In this document: piece by piece, positions 53,454 through 60,121 of the stretch | How positions within the stretch are numbered: the first letter of the stretch is position 1 | Layout of the letters: each line of letters opens with the position of its first letter | Notes under the pieces: generated by a model | Told to the model about the DNA's origin: nothing | Databases searched by the model: none | Seen by the model: the letters and a program-made list of their open reading frames with translations, nothing else | Program-made: the position numbers and the translations under genes | NCBI RefSeq assembly: GCF_042685365.1 | Contig: NZ_JBHUMY010000003.1 | Span: 60,470-124,469, forward strand | Direction: 5' to 3' | Source: Paenibacillus_AP thailandensis | GTDB taxonomy: Bacteria; Bacillota; Bacilli; Paenibacillales; Paenibacillaceae | DNA length: 64,000 bases

Positions 53454-53480
53454 TCATCGCAACTGCTTCAGTTGCATTGA
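53454..53480. promoter_or_regulatory. Second operator-like dyad
   Basis: The arms TCATCGCAACTG and CAGTTGCATTGA around CTT pair at 10 of 12 positions, and the inner 7 bp (GCAACTG/CAGTTGC) are perfect. It shares the GTTGCATTGA half-site with the dyads at 53161 and 54219. Confidence 0.5.
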
Positions 53481-53530
53481 TAGCCGCAAAAAACGACGCA
53501 ACCCGCCGGCTTCAAACGGCCTGCCGGCTT

Positions 53531-53624
53531 CCTCGTACGGCTACTGGAGCGTTACCGTTTCCCTTTCCTTGCGACTTCCTCATACGGCTACTGGACCGTT
53601 TCCGTTTCCCTTTCCTTGCGACTT
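53531..53624. repeat. 47-bp direct tandem repeat, two copies
   Basis: Copy one is 53531-53577 and copy two 53578-53624, directly adjacent, differing at 3 of 47 positions. Each copy contains TACGGCTACTGGA and TTTCCCTTTCCTTGCGACTT. It is not in a recognised gene and is probably a replication-slippage duplication. Confidence 0.8.
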
Positions 53625-53766
53625 TCTCGCTCGGGTTCTCCGACCGGCCGTCATCTCCGAGCCAGCAGCCGTTCCCGATCGGCTCCCTCTCCAAGCGGCC
53701 GATCGGCCCGCTTCTCCGTCCGCCTCCGGCGAGCGGCTCCCCGCGAAGCCTGCAGCTGCGGCGGCA

Positions 53767-54204
53767 TCACCGCTTCCCGTGCTCCAGCGACGAGGCGAGC
53801 AGATCGGCGATCGACTCCTGCGCCAGCTGACGCTTCAACGCTTCCTCACTGTCCCCGTAGACCCGTTGCAGCGCCGGCTGAATGCCGTGGCCGATGATGC
53901 AGCTCGAGTTTGGCTGGCTGTGGTGGAGTTCAAACAGAGGCGTCTGCACGACGGCTTCGTACACGTCCAGCAGACTGATCTCTTCCGGACGGCGCGCCAG
54001 CTTCCAGCCGGCCCCTGTCCCGCCATGCTGCACAAGCACCAGGCCCGCCTTCGCAAGCTGACCAAGAATTCGTCTCAGAAAAACCGGGCTCGTTCCCACG
54101 CTGTTCGCGATCCGGTCGGAAGGGAAAAATTCGTCCTTCTCCACCCATAAGGCAAGCCAAGTCAAAATATGAAGCGCGATCGTATAGCGGCTGACGATGG
54201 CCAT
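53767..54204 (-). CDS. Rrf2-family transcriptional regulator
   Basis: 145 residues from the ATG at 54204 (MAIVSRYT), which has a GGGG ribosome site; three codons upstream is another ATG with poorer spacing. The winged helix-turn-helix reads SDRIANSVGTSPVFLRRILG, followed by the wing VLVQHGGTGAGWKLAR. The Fe-S cysteine triad of IscR/NsrR is absent: only one cysteine (SSCIIGHG) is seen, as in YwnA-like members. It likely represses the MFS gene at 51910 and itself. Confidence 0.88.
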   Translation of the reverse strand: MAIVSRYTIALHILTWLALWVEKDEFFPSDRIANSVGTSPVFLRRILGQLAKAGLVLVQHGGTGAGWKLARRPEEISLLDVYEAVVQTPLFELHHSQPNSSCIIGHGIQPALQRVYGDSEEALKRQLAQESIADLLASSLEHGKR

Positions 54205-54218
54205 GCGCGGCATCCCCT

Positions 54219-54247
54219 TTCAATAAAACCATTATAGTTTCATTGAA
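54219..54247. promoter_or_regulatory. Operator-like dyad upstream of the Rrf2 gene
   Basis: The arms TTCAATAAAAC (54219-54229) and GTTTCATTGAA (54237-54247) match at 10 of 11 positions around a 7-nt spacer. The half-site GTTTCATTGA resembles GTTGCATTGA and GTTACAATGA of the dyads in front of the MFS gene, which suggests a single regulator, probably Rrf2 itself. Confidence 0.5.
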
Positions 54248-54328
54248 TACGCCCGTCAACGGTCCCTTTTCCCCCTTCAGACTTCATTTGGTGATTCCGG
54301 CGGGAATACATCCGAAAGGAGTGCGTCC

Positions 54329-54491
54329 TTGAAAATCAAAGTGCTGATCTCGGACAACAATTCGTTCATCCGAGAAGGGATGAAACTCATTCTGTCGAGC
54401 TTCGAGGACCTCGAGGTCGTCGCCACCGCCCAGAACGTGGCTCAGGCGGTCAACTGTTGCCGCCGACACGAATTCGACTTCGCCATGCTAA
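54329..54491 (+). pseudogene. Truncated NarL/LuxR-type response regulator (receiver start only)
   Basis: The first ~54 residues (KVLISDNNSFIREGMKLILS onward) match the start of NarL-type receiver domains. Homology stops at EFDFAML, exactly where the phosphoacceptor aspartate should come; the next residue is Arg. The frame runs on to 54733 with sequence unlike any receiver or HTH domain. GAAAGGAG precedes the start. It is a remnant with the rest deleted. Confidence 0.75.
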
Positions 54492-54524
54492 GAAGAGCAA
54501 CCGATCAAATTTACATTCCATTTG

Positions 54525-54573
54525 GAAATAGAGCCATAGCTGAAATCCCGCCATGGCTCTGTTTCGATTTTTT
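54525..54573 (+). terminator. Hairpin with T-tract
   Basis: AGAGCCAT and ATGGCTCT arms enclose a 15-nt loop and are followed by GTTTCGATTTTTTT on the plus strand. It lies between two gene remnants and may have ended one of the lost genes. Confidence 0.6.
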
Positions 54574-54577
54574 TCGG

Positions 54578-54695
54578 TTATTGTTCCCGCACCTGTTCAA
54601 GCTCGCCGGTCATTGTGGCCCATCCATTCTTGACGCCTTCAATCGCACGGGCATTTTCGAAACCGGTTTGTTCGAGATGAAGGTTAACCTTTCGT
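54578..54695 (-). pseudogene. C-terminal remnant of an SRPBCC/AHSA1-domain gene
   Basis: The minus-strand frame ending at a TAA (54578-54580) encodes NLHLEQTGFENARAIEG and VKNGWATMTGELEQVREQ. This is the typical last helix region of AHSA1/SRPBCC proteins (H-x-E-x-T-G-F, then GW..M...L). No start or N-terminal part exists, because the ArsR gene stop is immediately upstream at 54696. ArsR-SRPBCC gene pairs are common in Bacillales, so most of the second gene was probably deleted. Confidence 0.7.
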
Positions 54696-55049
54696 CTAGT
54701 AAAACACGTGGAGTGATTCAATTAAGCTCTTGAAACGGTCAGGCTTTAAGAGATAATAAATCCGTTTTCCCTCCCTGCACTCCTGTATAAAACCTGCCTC
54801 TTTCAATTCCTTCAAATGATACGACAACTTCGACGACGAAATATCGCCCAAGCCGATCTTAAGATCCTCCGGGCATATCGCATCCGCATAAGCCAAACAG
54901 ACGGGAGACTGATGAATGTCTTGTCTTCCTTCTTTAAGAAGCTTCAGTATTTTCAGCCGTATCGGATCGCCGAGCACTTTGGCCGCTTGGGCTACCTCAT
55001 TTTCATGATCATGTCTCATGAAATCATTATAACCGTTTTTTGTTGACAT
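54696..55049 (-). CDS. ArsR-family transcriptional regulator
   Basis: 117 residues with an ArsR winged helix-turn-helix: VLGDPIRLKILKLLKEGRQD, then SSSKLSYHLKELKEAGFIQE and the wing CREGKRIYYLL. Three cysteines are seen (CLAYADAIC pair and the wing CREG), but not the classic CVCDLC metal site. It is divergent from the DHA2 exporter at 55119, whose promoter carries two TTCAAA-N4-TTTGAA dyads. The ATG at 55049 or at 55019 (MRHDHEN) could be the start. Confidence 0.9.
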   Translation of the reverse strand: MSTKNGYNDFMRHDHENEVAQAAKVLGDPIRLKILKLLKEGRQDIHQSPVCLAYADAICPEDLKIGLGDISSSKLSYHLKELKEAGFIQECREGKRIYYLLKPDRFKSLIESLHVFY

Positions 55050-55100
55050 TTCAAATTAGTTTGAAATATAATGACTCTGCACATTTCAAAAATATTTGAA
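55043..55100 (+). promoter_or_regulatory. Promoter of the MFS gene with two ArsR-type operators
   Basis: A near-consensus promoter is readable: TTGACA at 55043-55048 and TATAAT at 55067-55072 with an 18-bp spacer. The dyad ATTTCAAA-TTAG-TTTGAAAT (55048-55067) fills that spacer exactly. A second copy, TTCAAA-AATA-TTTGAA (55085-55100), lies 35 bp on, over the likely transcription start. Both have perfect 6-bp arms with a 4-bp centre. A repressor here would block RNA polymerase directly. Confidence 0.75.
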
Positions 55101-55118
55101 TTATAGGAGTGATGTTTA

Positions 55119-56561
55119 GTGTCTACCGGTCAACAAACTCCGCTTTGCGCCTCTGCATCTGAATTGGCTGCCGTTAAGCAGCGGGGCATGGGATGGAGCT
55201 TGACACTGCTCGCTTTAGCCCAGCTTATATACGGGCTCGACCTCAATATCGTTTTCGTTGCTTTGCCTGAGATCGGCCATGGTCTTGGCTTCTCCGAACA
55301 GTCACTGCAATGGGTGGTCAGTGCCTACACTGTTTTCTGCGGGGGCTTCCTGCTTCTTGGAGGGCGTGCTGCCGATTTGCTCGGACAAAAACGAATGTTT
55401 ATTTTCGCGTTGTTCCTCTACGCGCTTTCGTCTCTAATGGGAGGTTTGGCATGGGATCCGTTCGTCATCGTTATTGCCCGTGCCATCCAAGGCATAGGAG
55501 CGGCTTTCCTGTTTCCGTCCACGTTATCGCTGATCAATCGGCTGTTTGAGGAAGGTCCGCGTCGCAACCGCGCTCTTGCCGTATGGGGAGGTGCCGGCGC
55601 CAGCGGGCTGACGATCGGGTCAATCTTGGGGGGAGTGCTAACCAATTCGTTCGGCTGGGAAGCGGTCTTTTTGGTTAATGTTCCATTGGCGGGAATAGTT
55701 GCACTAGCTGCGTTGTTCGTTATTCCCCGCGACGAGCAACGGAATCAAAAGCGTCATTTTGATATACCTGGCGCTGCAACCGTAACCGCAGGCGCTACTC
55801 TTCTCGTATATGTTCTTGTTCAGGGGCCCGAATTCGGCTGGAATTCCAAGGAGATTATCATTAGTGCAGTACTTTCTCTTATCCTCTTGTCGCTCTTTGC
55901 CCTTATCGAAATACGCAGCAATGCACCTCTAATGTCGATCTATCTTTTCCGTAACCGCAGCTTGGTCGCCGGCATGGTCATCACATTCATCTACATGGGA
56001 ACGTTCGGTGCTCTACCCTACTTCCTAACCACCTTATTTCAGAACGTGCACGGATACAGTGCTCTGCAAACCGGGCTTGCCTTCATCATTCCTTCATTGG
56101 CGATTGCAGCAGGCACTCAGCTGGGCGAACGTCTGGCGACCCGGTTGCAGGCACGAAGCACGTTGCTTATCGGCATGATTATCGGAATTGTCGGGACGAT
56201 ACTGATTCCGTTAGGGGCGTACACCAATAGCAGCTATGTGACGATCGTTCCGGGGCTCATTATTTCCGGCATCGACCAGGGCATCACATGGACCGGCATG
56301 TGGATCGCCGCTTCAAACGGCGTTGCCCCGGAGGATCAAGGCGTAGCGTCCGGGATCGCATCGACCACATTAAACATCGGTAATGCCATCGGGCTTGCCC
56401 TCTTGATTGCCATCGCCAACTCGGGCATGCAGGGAATGACCGGCGAAGCTCTGCGTGAAGCATTGGCTGAGGGTAATCGGACAGCTATTTTTCTGGCGGC
56501 GCTCGGCATCCTTCTCGGAGCGATCGTCGCCTTGTTTTTGCCTCGAAAGCGAAAAATATGA
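55119..56561 (+). CDS. MFS multidrug exporter (DHA2/EmrB type)
   Basis: 480 residues from a GTG at 55119 with TAGGAG upstream. About 14 membrane segments are predicted; motif A is GGRAADLLGQKRMF and the antiporter motif region WGGAGASGLTIGSILGGVL follows. It resembles the exporter at 49187 and probably exports a toxic compound sensed by the divergent ArsR regulator. Confidence 0.9.
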   Translation: MSTGQQTPLCASASELAAVKQRGMGWSLTLLALAQLIYGLDLNIVFVALPEIGHGLGFSEQSLQWVVSAYTVFCGGFLLLGGRAADLLGQKRMFIFALFLYALSSLMGGLAWDPFVIVIARAIQGIGAAFLFPSTLSLINRLFEEGPRRNRALAVWGGAGASGLTIGSILGGVLTNSFGWEAVFLVNVPLAGIVALAALFVIPRDEQRNQKRHFDIPGAATVTAGATLLVYVLVQGPEFGWNSKEIIISAVLSLILLSLFALIEIRSNAPLMSIYLFRNRSLVAGMVITFIYMGTFGALPYFLTTLFQNVHGYSALQTGLAFIIPSLAIAAGTQLGERLATRLQARSTLLIGMIIGIVGTILIPLGAYTNSSYVTIVPGLIISGIDQGITWTGMWIAASNGVAPEDQGVASGIASTTLNIGNAIGLALLIAIANSGMQGMTGEALREALAEGNRTAIFLAALGILLGAIVALFLPRKRKI

Positions 56562-56583
56562 CGGCTACCGCAGCTCAACAAAA

Positions 56584-56624
56584 CCGGCCAAAACAACGTA
56601 AAATATTTACGGGGTTTTGGCCGG
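56584..56624. terminator. Strong hairpin between the MFS gene and sigK
   Basis: CCGGCCAAAAC and GTTTTGGCCGG are perfect arms, with an inner stem CGTAAA/TTTACG. It lies between convergent genes and can act for both strands. Confidence 0.75.
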
Positions 56625-56680
56625 CTCAAAACAACCGTCACATCGATTGGGAACACTTATTTGATGGTATGAAGTCATAG

Positions 56681-57217
56681 TTAACGCTTCGCCTTGTAAA
56701 ACTCATGATACAGCTTCATGAGCGCCCGCTTCTCGATGCGGGACACGTAGCTGCGGCTGATGCCGAGCTCCTTCGCGATTTCGCGCTGCGTCCGTTCCTC
56801 GCCGCCGTGGTCGAGGCCGAACCGGCCGCGGATGACCTCCTGCTCGCGCTCATCCAATATATCGAGATTACGGTAGATTTTGCTTTTCTCAATCTTCAGC
56901 TGCACTTTGTCCTCGACGTCGTCGGCTTCAGTCCCGAGAATATCGATCAAGGTGATTTCGTTGCCTTCCTTATCCGTTCCTATCGGATCGTGCAAAGAGA
57001 CGTCCTTGCGCGTTTTTTTCAATGAACGCAAATGCATAAGTATTTCGTTCTCGATACACCTCGCCGCAAACGTCGCCAGCTTCGTCCCTTTGCCCGTCTG
57101 GAAGCTTTCGATCGCTTTGATGAGGCCGATGGTGCCGATGGAGATGAGATCCTCCAGGTCCTCGCCGGTGTTATCGAATTTTTTGAGGTTGTGAACACGA
57201 ACCGATGTCATTCTCAT
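56681..57217 (-). CDS. sigK: sigK 3' part (SpoIIIC-like), separated from its 5' part by an inserted element
   Basis: From about base 57184 downstream the protein is classic mother-cell sigma-K: KKFDNTGEDLEDLISIGTIG (region 2), CIENEILMHLRSLKKTRKDV, and region 4 with TQREIAKELGISRSYVSRIE. The first ~66 residues of sigma-K, including region 1 and the start of region 2, are missing. Upstream of KKFDN the frame reads unrelated sequence that belongs to the recombinase gene, and the ATG at 57217 has no ribosome site. It therefore cannot be made as a working sigma factor until joined to the 5' part, which must lie to the right of the window. This is the situation of spoIIIC in B. subtilis. Confidence 0.88.
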   Translation of the reverse strand: MRMTSVRVHNLKKFDNTGEDLEDLISIGTIGLIKAIESFQTGKGTKLATFAARCIENEILMHLRSLKKTRKDVSLHDPIGTDKEGNEITLIDILGTEADDVEDKVQLKIEKSKIYRNLDILDEREQEVIRGRFGLDHGGEERTQREIAKELGISRSYVSRIEKRALMKLYHEFYKAKR

Positions 57218-58814
57218 GTTGAAGAAACTGTTGCCGTTTCAAATCGTCAAGGGCACCCACAGCCGTAACCTGCACTTCATTCCCGTCGTAACGGATAACG
57301 ATCTCATCAACCAGTGTCTCTACAATATGTCGCTTCTCCTCAAGGGTAAGCTCGTGACCGGCGCTCTCGATGAAGTATCGGACAGCTTTGGAGACCTCTG
57401 CAATCCGATTGGCCGATATTTCCTTCTCCGCTTGTTCAGATAGCTGTCTTTCGTACCCGGCAAGCTCTTGCTCCAACGACTTTAGTCCGGCATTAATCTT
57501 TTGCATTTCAGTGAGCATTTCCTGCTCATCGATGACCTCCCGCTTGAACATGATTTTGATTTTTTCCTTTTCCTTCTCCTTCTGCTCCAGCTGACGTTTG
57601 ATGTGGTCCGCGGCGGATTGAAGTTCCAGGTTAATTTCATTCGATTTGCTTTGCAGCCGCTCCATATAATCATCTGGATTAGACAGCGTCTCCAGAATCA
57701 GTTTCCAGACGTAATGGTCCAGCATATCGGCTCGTAACGTTTGAGTGGGGCACTTCTCAACTCCTTCACCATACTTCTTTGGGAAGAGGTTTGGACATCT
57801 GTAGCAGGTGTAACGGATCTTTTCTCCCGTTTCTTTATTTACCCGGCCTGTATAAGTAGTTGCTTGCCACATTCTTCCGCAATGGCCGCAGCGAATCATG
57901 GATTTTAACAAATACTCATACTTTACATTTCCTGAGCGTTTCATGTTTTTCTCTTTCTGCACCTGGGCTAATTCGAACAGTTGCGGGTCAATGATACTTG
58001 GCACGGTAACCTCGATCCAGTCCTTTTCCTCGCGAAAGGCATATGTTTTTTTCGGTGTACCGTTCTTGGTTTTCTCCCCGCGAATCTTTCGGGTTTCTCT
58101 ACGATTGTAATAGAACTTGCCGATGTACACCTCAGAAGTAAGAACCCTTCTAATGGAACTGGCGCTCCAGTTCCTGCTTTCCCCTCGTTTGGGTACTGCC
58201 CCCAACGCATAGAGTCGATCCCCGATTTCACGAAGCGTATAGTTCTCATGAACATACCAGTGGTATATCTTCTGGACAAATTCGGCTTCCTGCGCATTGA
58301 TAATCAAGGTATTTTCGTGAAGATCATATCCATAGGGAGCCACACGCATGGGCATGATCTTCTTATCTTTTTCCACCGCTTTGAGTCTTCCGCGTACCGT
58401 CCGCTTCTTGATTAAAGACAACTCGTATTGTGCTATGGAACTCATCAGGTTAAAGAAAAGCTGCCCTTCCGGCGTATTCCGGTATTCCGTGTCCACGAAC
58501 ACCAGCTCGATATTGCTCCGCTCCAGCTCACGGCAAAGGATTAATTTATCCGTCAAGTCCCTGGTCAACCGGTCGGGGTGGGTAACAATCAAGCGACGGA
58601 CCAGCCCTTGCGCAACATCTTGTCTGAATTCATTCATGGCGGGCCGATCGATATCTTCACCTGTGAATCCTTCTTCGCGATAAACTTTGATCATGGATTC
58701 GGGAATTCCCAAGTCTTTCGCTTTCCGCATGCAAATCTCAATTTGTGCATCAAGGCTTGTGCCCTCTGATGCTTGCATGCCTGTAGAAACCCTTGGATAT
58801 ATGGCCGTATACAT
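57171..58814 (-). CDS. Large serine recombinase (SpoIVCA-like) of a sigK intervening element
   Basis: About 547 residues from the ATG at 58814. The N-terminal resolvase domain has the catalytic serine in PRVSTGMQ and DRLTRDLTDK. A recombinase domain follows (about 160-270), then a zinc ribbon (MIRCGHCGRMW, CYRCPNLFPKKYG) and a long coiled coil (about 385-485), the usual order of large serine integrases. The last codons (CAAAAAATTCGATAA) lie in sigK sequence, so the gene borrows its stop from sigK. This places the attachment site at about 57184-57200. The predicted role is excision of the element during sporulation to rebuild sigK. The ribosome site AAGGAG is about 14 bases from the ATG. Confidence 0.88.
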   Translation of the reverse strand: MYTAIYPRVSTGMQASEGTSLDAQIEICMRKAKDLGIPESMIKVYREEGFTGEDIDRPAMNEFRQDVAQGLVRRLIVTHPDRLTRDLTDKLILCRELERSNIELVFVDTEYRNTPEGQLFFNLMSSIAQYELSLIKKRTVRGRLKAVEKDKKIMPMRVAPYGYDLHENTLIINAQEAEFVQKIYHWYVHENYTLREIGDRLYALGAVPKRGESRNWSASSIRRVLTSEVYIGKFYYNRRETRKIRGEKTKNGTPKKTYAFREEKDWIEVTVPSIIDPQLFELAQVQKEKNMKRSGNVKYEYLLKSMIRCGHCGRMWQATTYTGRVNKETGEKIRYTCYRCPNLFPKKYGEGVEKCPTQTLRADMLDHYVWKLILETLSNPDDYMERLQSKSNEINLELQSAADHIKRQLEQKEKEKEKIKIMFKREVIDEQEMLTEMQKINAGLKSLEQELAGYERQLSEQAEKEISANRIAEVSKAVRYFIESAGHELTLEEKRHIVETLVDEIVIRYDGNEVQVTAVGALDDLKRQQFLQHENDIGSCSQPQKIR

Positions 58815-58887
58815 GGAGGTTCGCTCTTCTCCTTTCTTATCACTATCACTTTCCAGTATGGACAAAGAGAGAAACAAAAAAACCGGC

Positions 58888-59040
58888 TTATTCAGTCGGT
58901 TTCAAGATCAAACGCTTTAGGATGTAATCGATAACGGCATTTTTGGCCTCTGCAGCGGATAAGGTGTTTGAGACTTGAACTGAATCACTACATAAAGTAT
59001 GAGGCACATATACGATTTTGATTGTCGGCATTCGCTCCAT
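58888..59040 (-). CDS. Small conserved-looking protein of the element
   Basis: About 50 residues from the ATG at 59040, which has GAGGTGAAAAG upstream. It starts MERMPTIKIVYVP and ends in a basic helix (IDYILKRLILKPTE). No domain is recognised. It lies 73 bp upstream of the recombinase on the same strand and downstream of the gene at 59085, so the three may be one operon. A recombination directionality factor would fit the size and place, but this is only a guess. Confidence 0.5.
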   Translation of the reverse strand: MERMPTIKIVYVPHTLCSDSVQVSNTLSAAEAKNAVIDYILKRLILKPTE

Positions 59041-59084
59041 ACTTTTCACCTCAATACACCTTATTCCGTCTGCGGTTTGTCCTA

Positions 59085-59846
59085 TCACAAGCGCATGGTG
59101 TTTTGGATATACTTGAACTCCGTTTCCATGATTCGAACAATAGCCGATTCATGATCCGCCCCAATGAATGTCCAGTACCGGTGCCCAGGTACAACAGATT
59201 GGGTAATGAATCCTGACCATGTTAAGGACTTCGATTTTAGAGCGGACATGAGTTTGTCCAAACTTAATAGGTCATTTTGATATAGATCAACGACGATCAC
59301 ATCGGTTCGTGATTCTAGACGGATATAACATTCTTGATCCGTGTTTGTCTGGATGACATATCCTTTTACATCTCTATTACGATCTTCAGCCATTCTCAAT
59401 AACGGAATCAGGTCTTCCATACAAGTTAAAGCTATCCCGCTAAAATCATAATTTTTGAAGTTCCATCGCTCTACAACAGACCCATCCTTATAAACCCAAT
59501 CAAAAGGTACGCGGTGGATGATGCCAAATTGGGCTAGCAGCTCATTGGTAAATCTTCTTCTATATTTCACTGGATGATATAGGTCAGAAATCGTTGAAGA
59601 AGAATCCGAAAAATCCCCCAGCAAGAGTGTTCTTAGCTCCACTGTCCTTAAAGCAAAAGCCTGAATCAATGCTCTTCGACGATTAGGCAAGGAGAGCTTC
59701 CGCAGCAGAATACCAAAAGTTATTGGGTCAGTAGCTGCCAGTTCTTTCACCTCATACCAGTCTCGATCATGCCTGCTGATATAAGTGATTTCGTCTATTT
59801 CACCATGGATGAATTTTAAGGCTAGTTGAAGAAGGTCTTCCTTCAA
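59085..59846 (-). CDS. Hypothetical protein of the sigK element
   Basis: 253 residues, start MKEDLLQLALKFIHGEIDEI, no signal peptide or membrane segment. No domain is recognised. It has a helical N-terminal half and a mixed C-terminal half (GHRYWTFIGADHESAIVRIM). It is AT-richer than the window's left part and has lower-GC codon use like the tyrosine recombinases to the right, consistent with transfer. Confidence 0.6.
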   Translation of the reverse strand: MKEDLLQLALKFIHGEIDEITYISRHDRDWYEVKELAATDPITFGILLRKLSLPNRRRALIQAFALRTVELRTLLLGDFSDSSSTISDLYHPVKYRRRFTNELLAQFGIIHRVPFDWVYKDGSVVERWNFKNYDFSGIALTCMEDLIPLLRMAEDRNRDVKGYVIQTNTDQECYIRLESRTDVIVVDLYQNDLLSLDKLMSALKSKSLTWSGFITQSVVPGHRYWTFIGADHESAIVRIMETEFKYIQNTMRL

Positions 59847-59901
59847 CCTAAGCTTTACACTCCATCAGCTTAATCCCGTATCAAAGCACTCATCATCAAC
59901 T

Positions 59902-59989
59902 CTCCACAAATGGAGCAGATTCTTGTTTCTTTCGACCGAAATCCTCGCATAACCCGAAAACCCAACGAGCTTTTGCTCCATTTGTGGAG
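59902..59989. repeat. 16-bp perfect inverted repeat, each arm itself palindromic
   Basis: CTCCACAAATGGAGCA (59902-59917) and TGCTCCATTTGTGGAG (59974-59989) are exact reverse complements 56 bp apart. Each arm also contains a small palindrome (CTCCA-CAAA-TGGAG). The pair lies in the 275-bp gap between the unknown gene at 59085 and the tyrosine-recombinase trio. It is a good candidate for recombinase binding sites or a repeated end of the trio element. Confidence 0.8.
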
Positions 59990-60121
59990 CAACCAGGACA
60001 GAAAACGAAAGCAAATGATACCTTTACATCAATGATGTGGACCATCGGGCCCCACCTCCTTTCTTAAGCAAAAGCTGCTGTCTGAACGGTCAAAGAAACA
60101 GAATCTGAGGGAGAGATGTAG

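Larger units (their letters stand above)
53131..53766. other. 636-bp gap with regulatory dyads and a tandem repeat
   Basis: No convincing gene is present. Two dyads with the half-site GTTGCATTGA or GTTACAATGA are annotated separately (53161 and 53454), and a weaker third lies at about 53240-53263 (GGTTGCATTGA arm). A 47-bp tandem duplication spans 53531-53624. The 53520-53760 stretch is GC-rich with scattered short palindromes and may be decayed coding sequence, but I cannot identify a parent. Confidence 0.5.

Noticed and set aside
53531..53624. Start of a CRISPR array
   Set aside because: There are only two directly adjacent copies with no spacers and no cas genes nearby.
54492..54733. Continuation of the response regulator remnant as a 134-residue intact protein
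   Set aside because: Beyond the receiver start there is no family similarity, the phosphoacceptor Asp is missing, and the opposite strand carries the SRPBCC tail.
57200..57220. AATGA near the sigK junction, recalled as the B. subtilis skin core
   Set aside because: A 5-base match is too short to call an attachment core without the other end of the element, and it falls upstream of where sigK homology begins.
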